A stretch of 64,000 nucleotides of DNA from Pollenia angustigena (lineage: Eukaryota; Arthropoda; Insecta; Diptera; Polleniidae), in contig OV884056.1 in assembly GCA_930367215.1 (NCBI GenBank), positions 39,866,308-39,930,307 on the forward strand. Reading direction: 5' to 3'. Below are positions 34,366-44,729 of the stretch, in pieces. The position numbers and the translations under genes are program-made. The notes beneath the pieces were generated by a model, which saw nothing but the letters and a program-made list of their open reading frames with translations, was not told the origin of the DNA and did not search any database. Positions within the stretch are counted from its first letter, which is position 1. Each line of letters starts with the position of its first letter.

Positions 34366-36265
34366 TTAATTGTAAACATTTTAAAATGTTCGCACACGAG
34401 CCCACTAACACATCGAACAAATCACAAGAAATTTTAACTTTTCAATTACTTGTGATTTGTGCGCGCACAGCTCCATAATCAAGTAACTAGACGTCAAGCT
34501 AGCAGAAATCACATGCACAAATCAATAGTGTGTGGCCAGTTCAAGAGACGAATTTGGTCTTTTTACATTTTGCGTCGATTTCCAATAGAATAACTGCATC
34601 CAGAATTATGTCGATAGAATGGGTCTTTATAAATCGAATAATAACATTCATGCACGCAAAGAAAAAATCTTTTTCAATGTGGTCACCTCCAGTAAAACTA
34701 TGTTAACGAATATTTTAAATTTTTAAATACATTATGGTTTAATAAGTCCTCCATCAAGAAACCACAACTACATTATGGTTTTAAAATTTTTAAAAAATAG
34801 TGAGAGTCAAATTTGTTAACGTATTTTTTTGACATTTCATAACAAATTGTTTTCAAACTTATTCATTTTGAAGATTTTGACATGTTGTAATACTTAGTAT
34901 TAAAGGGTAATACTTTAAATGTCGTTTTTGTTGGGTATTTTATCTCATCGTAAAATATTCTAAGCACCATTTTTGGATATTTCGAATTTTATAAAATTTT
35001 TCTGATGCATTTGAACCACCATAATGCTCATTTATATAAATAAATGTATGTTGAAAGTGTAGAATTTTGTGTATGGATTTGAGTGTGGGAGTTTCATTAG
35101 ATGAACTTGCATTACTGGTGTAAATGGTTCATATTAACACCACCCTTATTATTACTACCACCATCACCAGCATAATCACAGTTTAAGTACTTTTGCCCTA
35201 AAATGTAGAAATGTAATGTTTATTGTAGTTTCAAAATATTTCGAAAAGAAAAAACTTTTGTATGGGCCTTAGTGCGTATGGATCCACATGTTTGCTCCTG
35301 TATTTATAACATGTTTAGTTTCGCATTCATGTTGTAATCCATTTTCAATGAAAATTCTATGTAACTAAACACACACTTTGTATACACATGTGAAATACAA
35401 TGTATAGCCTGTATTGAAAAGTGGTTTTTCATTATCTAAAATAGCCATTATTTTACTTTATTAGATATAAAACTTGTTGATTCATTGTCTATATTTGAAC
35501 AATGTAAAAATTTAGTAGCCAGTGTATTCTCAGTTATGGGAATATTTAGTAAAATAGTTGTGGCTAAGATAATAGATTTGCTTTGACTGAGGGGTTTAGA
35601 ATTTGTTTGAAATTCCTTTCGTTTGAATAAAAAATTTCGTGTAATTTTATTTATTAGAGTCAAGTTAAATAGGAAACAATTTTGAATAATAAAAACTAAA
35701 TAAGAGTTTTAAAAATATAAAGTTATTGGCAAATATGCAAATTTATTTATAACAATTGAAAAAGGATTTTTGTATGATTGAGCAAAAATTTTTATGCTTA
35801 TTAAATAAAGCTCACTTTAAACGGCAAAATTTTTATCTAAACGATGTTCTTTTACATCAAAGGAGTTAACTATACAGCATTGTTACTGCAAATTTATTAC
35901 ATAAAAATTTTCTTTACAGCCGAGCGACAACAAGTTACTTGTTGTCATTCCTTTAAGCGGCCCACTAGCTGTGGGTGTTCATAAAAAAGGTTATTTGTAC
36001 AATATTTCTATGATTTAACTGCAGGTTTTCCCTGAGTGTGCATATAATACAAGATTTAATTTTAAAAAATTCATACCAAAAAAATATCTCTTTCATCAGA
36101 AAATTATTCCAGTGACTTTCATGATTTGAAAATAAGTCTTTTTAATTTATATTTTTGGAATTTTTTGCAAATTTAACTGCAATTATAAAATTTGGTCCTT
36201 TTTAAATGACAAAGTGGGATGGACAGGCAGTTTTATTTTTTCCAGTTGACTGATAAAATATCTTT
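34366..36265. other. AT-rich intronic stretch, no gene seen
   Basis: A GTTCGCACACGAGCCC / GTGCGCGCACAGCTCC region near 34390-34475 is locally GC-richer. I found no clear element. Confidence 0.45.
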
Positions 36266-36700
36266 TTATATATACAAGAACTCTAGAGCTTTCCGGATGG
36301 AACTATACTTATTGCATTGTTCCTTAATTACCACCGGTTGATGAGTTGTGATGAGGGTCGACGTAAAAGTATCTTGCAAATTTCGACCTCTTGCTGGGAA
36401 AAATAGCGGGCGAGTGCATGCATCCTGTGATACGACAATCATCCAAACGGTTGGATTTTTCACCAAAGTACTTAAATCTGGTGCTACGGGAGTCAGAAGC
36501 CACAGATGACACGGCACTGATCTGACTATTTATTAAGGCCTCTGTTAGTATGCATCTTGCGGGAAAATCTCTCTGTCTTTCAAAAGGATTGCCTTTTCGG
36601 AAGCCTTGCTGATTTGAAACGATAAAGTTGGGGATCACGTTGTGGCTGTGCTTTGTACTCATATGGTGCAGAATTTTTACCCTTGTGGGAAAACTCGGCC
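36266..36700 (-). other. GC-richer, coding-like patch of unknown origin
   Basis: Two overlapping minus frames (36324-36662 and 36266-36517) and a base composition unlike the surroundings suggest old coding DNA, probably transposon-derived. I recognise no motif (the frame includes IVSNQQGFRKGNPFERQRDF). No function is proposed. Confidence 0.3.
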
Positions 36701-36739
36701 GTTAGGGGACCTTTCCTAGGTTCTGTTGCTATTCAAAAG

Positions 36740-36925
36740 AAGCGAAATGTAATGAATTTCAATTTATTGATCACTTTTCATTCATGACGAAACTGGGAAT
36801 CGAACGCTTTGATCGTTTTTCATTCATGACTAAACTGGAAATCGAAGGCACGCAGGTTGCCCTAACGTTTCAATTGAAACCACTCAGTCTCTTTAGAGGG
36901 GTTCGCCCTTAAAATTGTGCTGAAA
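36740..36925 (-). mobile_element. tRNA-like SINE remnant (second type)
   Basis: On the minus strand GACTGAGTGGTTTCAATTG resembles an A box and GTTCGATTCCCAG a B box, followed by a body ending near ATTGAAATTCATTACATTTC. The B-box side is partly duplicated (two CATTCATGACNAAACTGG phrases about 50 bp apart). No tRNA acceptor pairing, so not a tRNA gene. Confidence 0.5.
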
Positions 36926-36959
36926 CAAATTTCGATCTACAAAAGTTAATATACCATTT

Positions 36960-37940
36960 GGTTTTAAGATTGATGTTTGACTATTGACCGCCACCTGTCG
37001 TCAATTGCAGTGACTGCTAGACAGCAAACCCCTCTGAAGAGTTTGTGTGGTTACAATCTAAGCGTCAAGGAAACCTGTGCCCATGTTCTGTAACTCTCGC
37101 GTCAGTAAACTTTTCGATTAAAATGTGTGAAATGAAACAGAAATGCCATAAATTTAAAAAAAAGGCGGTTTTTCTCACTAAACTGTATCTGCAACTTTTT
37201 TTTGGCGAGTTCTAGCTGTCACGTAAGGAAATTACCAAATTTCAGAAAAAGTGTGTCTGTAACATTTTTGTGCGAAAAGTTTCCGCTTTGAACTTTCAAA
37301 TAAACTCACGTATAAAAACGGGGCGAGAAAAACTTGTAACACCAAAAAACACTTAAAAATGCAAAATACAAAGAATAATAATACATAATAATATTTTGTT
37401 CTTGGCACATTTTTTTATTCTTTAATTATTTTGCTTTTAACATTTATATAAAATATACGAATGTTTTTAAATCGTTTGCAAACAACAAACATTAAAGTCG
37501 CACTTTACACTATTTGGTAAAGCCGACGGTTCTAATTTCGCCGCCGTCGTTGAAAAATTTTCAATTTTAGTTAATTTTGGTCGCCGTCAACGTTATTTGT
37601 TACTGGCGTTTTCAATGTCTGCAATGTCACATCGGCTTCGAGTGCAATGTTATGACATTTATAACGTAACGACGTAATCTCTTTTGATAGTTTTCGACAT
37701 GAGTTACAGACACACTCTTTTCTCACTTTTCGAGAAACGATGGAATATTTTGTGTCACATCTTTTCGACACGAGAAGTTCTCACTATAGTTACAGAACAT
37801 GGGTACTGTTCATGAAAACCTGGGTTTGATTCCCAGTTCAGAATAGAATGAAAAATTGCCAATAAATTTTTTATTCATTTTATGTTGTAAAATTCCTTTA
37901 CCCATAATATCGAGACCTAACTGAGAAAATAACGTAAGCG
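36960..37940 (+). mobile_element. tRNA-derived SINE split by a TIR insertion
   Basis: The left part (36960-37079) has ATTGATGTTTGACTATTG, as in the SINE at 11810-12180. The right part (37804-37940) resumes with a B box (GGGTTTGATTCCC) and a body ending TTGTAAAATTCCTTTACCC. Between them sits the 724-bp TIR element 37080-37803. It is a diverged member of the same SINE group. Confidence 0.6.
37080..37803. mobile_element. TIR element, CCCATGTTCTGTAAC ends (724 bp)
   Basis: Starts CCCATGTTCTGTAACTCTCG and ends ...CTATAGTTACAGAACATGGG. The arms stay similar for about 40 bp, and a subterminal phrase GTGTGTCTGTAAC is also inverted (37250 and 37705). No target duplication found. No transposase domain; the minus frame at 37571-37771 has no known motif. 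Superfamily unknown. Confidence 0.72.
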
Positions 37941-38289
37941 ACATCATTTTGGTTTTTTTTTTTTAATAAATGACTTTATTGGCAACACCTCCTACAATGT
38001 CATGGTACCGTTACGATTTTATAGCAAGAATTCATATAAATATTTCATAAAAAATATGAAATAAAACAGCGTTTAAAAAATTTCAGTCAAAGAAGAAAAA
38101 CTGCAATTTCTTCCACGTCTTCATTTGTGATTGGCAAAAAAAAACTTTTGCTTTTACTTTCGATTTATTAAATGTAAACATCTATTTTTACAACTCCCAG
38201 GACCAGTCTGTGGGACCAATTGACACTTATTTCCCGCAGGGTAGTATTAAAGAAACAAAAATAATAAATAATTAAGATACATTTTGAAA
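37941..38289. other. AT-rich spacer
   Basis: Poly-T near 37960. Part of it may be the 3' untranslated end of the adjoining jockey LINE. Confidence 0.4.
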
Positions 38290-39580
38290 GCATTTAATTT
38301 TTTAACCAAATGGTAAGTCGGCACCACATCCGTTTAAGTCTTTTAACTTCTTCAGTATCATCGAGCAGAGAGATGGCAAGCGGGTTGCAGTGGTTAACTA
38401 ATCTTTCAAGGTAACTTAAGCTGAATCTATTGATTTCATCTTTAACCTTTTGAATAAATAAACCATTATGCATAGTGTTGTTTGAAACAAACCATGGCGC
38501 ATTGTTTTATATATGCCATACGTCCATACTGGCTTAAGAATAGTTTTATAATATATAATTTTTGTTTCTAGATTTAATTGAGACGTAGGACCTTGCAGAC
38601 AATATAGACGTCTAGTTTTAAGATTCAGGTGTTCCTTTTAAGCTTTAATATGTGTACTCCAAGTTAGCCTTTTGTCAATATGTCCTAGATACTTAACACT
38701 GTCTTTTGTGTCTACGTGTACGTATTTTTTATTGTTAACTTTTATATTCCACTTATTTAACCAGATTGCAATTTCATTCAGCTTTTTTTGCACAAGATTA
38801 GCAGCTTCAATTGGGCATGTGCTCGAAGCCAGTAATGCTGTGTCGTCAGCATAAGTTGCAACTAAAATATTATCTGTAGTGAATAGGCTACAACGCTTCC
38901 CTGGGCAACGCCTGCTCTGATGCTATAAATTTGCGATAAAATTGTCGTTCGCTCAAATAGGACTTTAGTAGCAAGTAGAATGGAGTTCAAGTTGAAGTTT
39001 TTTAAGTTTAAATAGTAAGCGCGTGTGCCAAACTTTGTCAAATGCTTGTTGAACATCTAAGAATATTCCAGAGTAATATTTTTTTATTTTCCAATGTATC
39101 TCTTACAAATGCTACAATACGATGGCATTGCTCAGGAGTTCCATGATTGTGCCTGAAACCAAATTGACATGCAGGTATGATGTTGAATTTTTCTAAAATT
39201 GGTAACAATCTATTCATAAATTTTCTCTCAAATATTTTGGAGAATGTGACCAAAATACTAAAAGGTCTATAAGATGTCACAACATTTTTTGGCTTGTTTG
39301 GTTTAGCTACCATTATAATTTCTGCGAGCTTCCATTGTGACGGAAAATAGCCTAGTCACAAAATAGAATTAAAAATCAGCGTTAGAAATATAACTCCTTT
39401 TTTAGGTAGAGATTTAATTACAATTTCATTTATGCTGTCGTATCCAGGAGTTTTTTTACAATTCAACTTATTTACTTCTTCTTGGACTTCATTAGGAGAT
39501 ATATGCTTGATAGGCCAATCCATATGACATGTAATATCTATAAATTTTGATAAATCTTCAATATGACGGGTATGGCTTAA
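38290..39580 (-). mobile_element. 5'-truncated jockey-clade LINE
   Basis: Minus-strand frames give HISPNEVQEEVNKLNCKKTP, WKLAEIIMVAKPNKPKNVV, SYRPFSILVTFSKIFERKF, CQFGFRHNHGTPEQCHR, then IRAGVAQGSVVA and LVATYADDTALLASST (YADD intact), SVKYLGHIDKRLTW, ILKPVWTYGI and, near the end, LDDTEEVKRLKRMW-like residues. Stops and frameshifts are frequent. The endonuclease and gag-like ORF are missing. Confidence 0.85.
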
Positions 39581-39864
39581 AGCAAGTCGCTAAAAAGTAT
39601 TTTGTAGATGTAAATCAAAGGCTTCTAATTTGCACTTATCAGTTTAAAAGCAAAAAGTTGTACGCAAATTTTCGTTTTTTGTTCGACAGTTTTTGGTTTC
39701 AACCGCAGTTTTTTTCGCGGTTAGGGCTCGATATTTAAAAGATATCATATTATTATGTATTATCATAAAAAAAAAATTTTAAGCTGTTCGTATACTTTTT
39801 TGTGATATTGATATATAATCAAAGTAATTTTTGGGATTACAAATAATATAATTAAATAAAATTC

Positions 39865-40705
39865 AGAAAAATTCATGAAATCTTTATTTGAATCGATAGT
39901 ACGGTCCATATAATTTAATGTTTAAAGATTATTTCATGCAATGTTGACCGTGATTGCGCCTCAAATGGTCCATCCGCTTAGTCCAATTTTGGCATACTCT
40001 TTTCAATATTTCGGCCGATATCTCATGAATAAATGCTTCAATGTTGTCTTCCAATGCGTCAATTGAAACAGGCGTGTGTGTATAGACATGAGCTTTAACA
40101 TAGCCCCATAAAAAATAGTGTAAAGGCGTTAAATCGCACGACCACCAAACTCGCCTCTCAATTAGTCCATTGTTAAGCGTGCTGTGTGGCATGTGGCACC
40201 GTCTTGTTGAAACCGCATGTCATGCAAGTGAAGCTCTTGCATTTTGGGCAAAAAAAAGTTGGATATAATCTCACGGTAGCGCACACCATTCACAGTTACG
40301 TTACGATTCGCATCATCTTTGAAGAAGTACGGTCCAACGATGCTACCAGCCCATAAACCGCACCAAACTGCGACTTTTTCTGGATGCATTGGTAGCTCTT
40401 GAAATGCTTCTGGCTGATCTTCACTCCAAAATCGACCATTCTGCTTATTAACTTACCCATTGAGCCAAAAACGAGCTTCGTCGCTGAACACAATTTTTCG
40501 ATAAAAAAGTGGATGAACTTTCTTAACAGAGCACGCATTTTGATAATAAAGTTCAATAATTTGCAAGCGTTGTTTCTTTGTAAGACGATTAATGGTTAAA
40601 TTGTAGACCAAACTGAAGATGTTTGACAGTGAAACAAAACACGAAACGTGCGCCAGCTGTTTAAACCAGTGTTGCCAAAAAGATAATAGCTAAAACAATC
40701 ACCCG
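39865..40705 (-). pseudogene. Tc1/mariner-type element, copy C
   Basis: Minus frames show VFGSMGKLISRMVDFG (shifted), MHPEKVAVWCGLWAGSIVGP, YFFKDDANRNVTVNGVRYRE, MRFQQDGATCHTARLTMD and, after a deletion of about 45 bp, SCDLTPLHYFLWGYVKAHVY and VCQNWTKRMDHLRRNHGQ. The right TIR (inverse of CGGGTGATTG...TAGCTATTATC) is present at about 40706; the left TIR is gone. It is very similar to the copy at 55910-56820. Frameshifts and the missing WPPR block mean it is dead. Confidence 0.85.
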
Positions 40706-41689
40706 AATTAAATACATATTTTAAATTAAATCCTGTAATTAATCTAACAACACAACGTTTTAAAAATTTGATATGTTTAATTAAAATTCTAAGAACTCAG
40801 CCTTTATTCAAATTCTAATTAAATTCTCATTACAATACGCTTAAAGTTCAATTCTAAATGATGTGTAAATATAAATTATCTTTTATCTATCTTCTAGCAA
40901 AAAAAAAGGAAAGGAAAGCAGTATATAAATAAAACAATGACAACTACTAATTAAATAATTTGTATGCATAAAGTTCTACGAAAATTTTCTTTGTTTTAAA
41001 TAAATAAATTGACAATCAATTCTGAGCATATTGTGCGCGAACGAAATATCCGAAATAGTAAATATTCCTCCTTGTTATTGAGGGTGGCCAAAATCAATGA
41101 GCCAGTGAATAATAATTAGAATTTTTATTGAAATTTATTGCAAAAGACCCATTCTACAGCCAATTTAATGTCAAAATTCTCCAAAATGGTTTTGGGAATT
41201 TAGCATTAATTAATGACAAAACAATGAAGTCTTTTGTTTGCGTTTCTGTAAAAAAGACTTGTAGAAGTTGTGTAAGAAAGAGTTCAAAATAAATGTGTAT
41301 ATATTTTATGAGTCACTGAAGAAAATAGTTCTATTTTCAGCAGTATATTTAAATATTCAGCAATTCAAAAATACATAAATTAATGCATATTTAGAGAACA
41401 AAATTTAATGGGTTAATTAAATAAATTTGTAAAACATTGCTTTTTATAACAGAAACTTATTTACGGATGATGTTTAACTTTAAATGTCTTATATTCGTTT
41501 TATAAAAAGCAGCATTTTAGTGTCGCGTTTTAATTTTCCAATACATTTATTTTGTTGTGGAGGTTTTCATGTTAAATTTTGATAAATAGATAATTTTCTT
41601 TACGCATTTTTTTTTAATTGATGGAAAATGCAAGGAAACATAATTAAACACTAACATTTTGATATAGATTTAATAGCACTGTTCTAACA
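40706..41689. other. AT-rich intronic stretch, no gene seen
   Basis: No feature supported. Confidence 0.5.
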
Positions 41690-42015
41690 TAAACATTAAA
41701 TAGTGTTCTTTAGGGTACGGTACGCTAAAAATATGGAAAAACTCAAACACTAATAGTGTTTGTGTAGTAAATATCTAAAAAATGTCTCTGTGATCTTCGT
41801 ATACATTAAGAACATTTCATTGCCCTTGGTTTTTCGTAAAAAAACACAAATTTCGTTGTGCTCTGATCAGCACATTAATGCTCATTCGTTTTGGTTGAGT
41901 TCAGGGCGCCTTTGGCTGGTGAGCACAACAAAAGTTTTAACAAAAACAAAATAATATGATTTCTTAACGCAAGAAAAATAAACAAACTGCCAACAAAAAG
42001 TTGTTTCAAATACAC
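41690..42015 (-). mobile_element. hAT-like CAGTGTTCG-family fragment
   Basis: Words such as CATTAATGCTCATTCGTTTT and CCTTTGGCTGGTGAGCAC match the inverse of 44320-44400 in the neighbouring element, and AGTGTTTGTGTAGTAAA matches its start region. A second copy or an inverted duplication lying next to the copy at 42021. Confidence 0.5.
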
Positions 42016-42223
42016 AAAGGCAGTGTTCGAAAATAAACATAAACAGTATTTTGCGTTCGACTCACACACCCAAGAACAGGCGCGGATTCAGGGGGGGTGA
42101 AATAAGGAAATTTCCCCCCCGTAAATTATAAAAATATGCTTTGTTTATTTCGATAATACAAGAATACCCATTAATATTATCTTTTTTTAATGTACAAAAT
42201 TTTTGGAAATCCCAGCAAGGTTT

Positions 42224-42360
42224 TTTTTTGTTTTTTTATTGAATCTCTAACGAAATTTTCAATAAGTATTTTTTTGTTTTTTTATTGAATCTCTAACGAA
42301 ATTTTCAATAAGTATTTTTTTGTTTTTTTATTGAATCTCTAACCAAATTTTCAATAAGTA
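42224..42360. repeat. 46-bp tandem repeat, three units
   Basis: GAATCTCTAACGAAATTTTC begins at 42241, 42287 and (one change) 42333, each 46 bp apart. Inside the hAT element. Confidence 0.92.
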
Positions 42361-42665
42361 TCCAAATCTTCATCCTAATAGTTATTTATTAGATATTTTC
42401 AATGAAACATCTAGTTTACTGTATTCAAATACTTATTATTATACATTCAATACCAGCAGGCGCCATCTATGTATAACCAAAGAGTAAACGTTTGACTTGA
42501 AAATGCGTGCGGTTGAATTATTAAAAAGCCTTAGTATTTGCAATATTTATGTATATATGTGTTATATGAAAAAAAATCCTATTCGATAATTTTACGAACG
42601 CACGAATTTTTCGGGGAAAAGCCAAATTTCCTTATCTTTAAAATATTTCAACATACAACAAAAAG

Positions 42666-43870
42666 TTGTTAGGCAAGAATTGTTTTGGCTTTGTTGTAAA
42701 AGCATTTGAAGAGCCTTCACAGGATATTGATAATGACGCTGATGTGTCAATTGATGCGATGGCACTATCATCAACAGTTCTTAAAACTTTGACAAATTTT
42801 AGTCTTGACCTAAAAAATTGTATAGGAGTTGGAACTGATGGGTGTCGTTTGATGTCAGCAGAAAATGAAGCTGTTCAAAAATTCTGGAAACCGCGACAAA
42901 TGCGAAACAAACGCCTTGCTATTTCCCGTAAATCAGGCAAAACACGTTCTTATTAAAGTATTTGGGAGCCAAACTCTCTACATTATGCGAGACAAGATGG
43001 GTGGACCGTCACGACTCAGCTTTACACTTTGCAACAAGTGTACATCATATAGTAGAAGCTTTGGAAAAAATATCTGAGTGGAAAGGTAGAGATACTTCAT
43101 CAAGAGCCTTATATTAAGGAACTCACTTAAACTTTTGAATTTATTTGCGGAATAAACATATTAAGTGTGATACTTATTGTAACACAGCCGCTTAGTATCA
43201 TTTTACAAAAGCACGATATAGATCTTCAAAAAGGATCAAGCCTTATCAAAACTTTAATCATGTGCCTTGAAGAAAAAAGAAATAAAGCCGAAGAACAATT
43301 TAAAGTGATTTTTAAAAAAGTTAAAGTTATTTGCGTTCAAATCGAGGTTCCAACCTAAAAAACAAGATTTGAACGAAATAATCACATCCAAAATGTTGAA
43401 GATTTCTACCGAGCTGTAGGTTTCATTCTCTTATTGAATTTATTTTAGAAGATCTCAAAACACCTTTTCAATAGATATCTTTAATGTATTGAACATACCA
43501 AAACTTCTACTCAAAGTGTAATCAAGTCATATACAGATATAAACTTTTAAAACCACAACTCGAGATAAACACCTACTAAAATCTAAACTTGAGCCTGAAC
43601 TCTAGCATTGGCAACAAACATGGAAATTATCTAAAAATCTATCAGATAACGTTGTAGATGCTTAAATAAACTGTGATGAAGATATCTACCAAAATCGAAG
43701 AAAAATATTTCAAATCTTCGTTTCAATGCTCGTAAGTAATGCTACGAGCGAGAGGTCATTTCCTACCCTTCGTCAAATAAAAACATGGCTCAGATCAACA
43801 TAGACAAACTGAACATAGACTGTACTATCTAAATTTGCCTCACAAGGAAATCATAAATTGCTTATTTAAA
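42666..43870 (+). pseudogene. hAT transposase relic (ZMYM1-like)
   Basis: Frames in order: SSTVLKTLTNFSLDLKNCIG, VGTDGCRLMSAENEAVQ (the GxGxDG region), then KCETNALLFPVNQAKHVLIK and LYIMRDKMG one frame over, NILSVILIVTQPLSIILQK, and near the end VSNATSERSFPTLRQIKTWL-like codons (43733-43800), the hAT dimerisation motif. Multiple stops and frameshifts; the N-terminal zinc finger is not visible. The motif order matches hAT transposases of the ZMYM1/Tip100-like group. Confidence 0.82.
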
Positions 43871-44729
43871 AAGATATGTAACTTTATTTTAATTTATATT
43901 CAATATTTTATTTAACCTTATTGTTGAGTTTTTTTAATATAATATACACAAATTGCTTTTAACAAACTTTTAAAAACAAATTTTTTTTGTATTATAAAAA
44001 ATTTCCTCCCCCTAAGGCTCAAGCTGGATCCGCGCCTGCCCAAGAACGATATCTATTTTTAAGTGTTTGTGTAGACGACCACAACCCGAATGGTATCGTA
44101 ACTATTCTGTTCTTCGTTAAAAAACAGAACAATTTTAGTGATTCTGTCGACAAATGTTTGTATTTTGATGTTCTATAATATTTTTTTACATTTATAAAAA
44201 AATGAACTAACAAAAAATTTTAGCAACGACCGCAGCACGAACAGCTTGTGCGTTTATTATGCTGGCTTTTTGTTTTTTTTTTTTCGTATGTGTATTTTGT
44301 TTTTGTAAAAAATTTTTGTTTTTTTTTTTTAACCAGCCAAAAGAGCGCTACGCACAACAGAAACGAACGAACATTAATGAGCTGACCGAACAAAATGAAG
44401 TTTTTTTTTAAACCGAACGGAATCAATTGTTCTCATCTTAGAACTGATAAGAACAGTATTATTTGTGTGTTGTGTGTTAAAGATGACAAACATGGAAACG
44501 TTATTTTTTTTAATAATTTTTTACACAAAAACTATTAGCGTTTGTGTTTTCCAAAAATCTACCAAACCAAATACTTAGGAGCGATGTTTACTGCAGTATT
44601 CATAAAAAATAAAACAAGTTTGAAACGTGTTTTAAAGCAAAATTTTCATAAAAAATGTTCTTAAAATACATTTCAAATCTATTTTAATTTTTTATGAATA
44701 CGACAGTTTGTGTTTATATTCGAACACTG

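Larger units (their letters stand above)
42077..44038 (+). mobile_element. hAT transposon with perfect 8-bp duplication
   Basis: Termini CAGGCGCGGATTCAGGGGG and ...CTGGATCCGCGCCTG are inverted and lie between perfect octamers CCCAAGAA (42069-42076 and 44039-44046), the hallmark of hAT transposition. It holds a decayed transposase gene of the ZMYM1-like kind and a 46-bp tandem repeat near its left end. Confidence 0.93.
42021..44729. mobile_element. hAT-like non-autonomous element carrying an inner hAT
   Basis: Starts CAGTGTTCGAAAATAAACAT and ends ...TTTATATTCGAACACTG. The flanking octamers CACAAAGG and CAAACAGG match at 6 of 8 positions. At 42069 it is interrupted by the 1962-bp hAT element 42077-44038. 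Without that insert it is about 740 bp and resembles 16387-16727. Confidence 0.7.
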
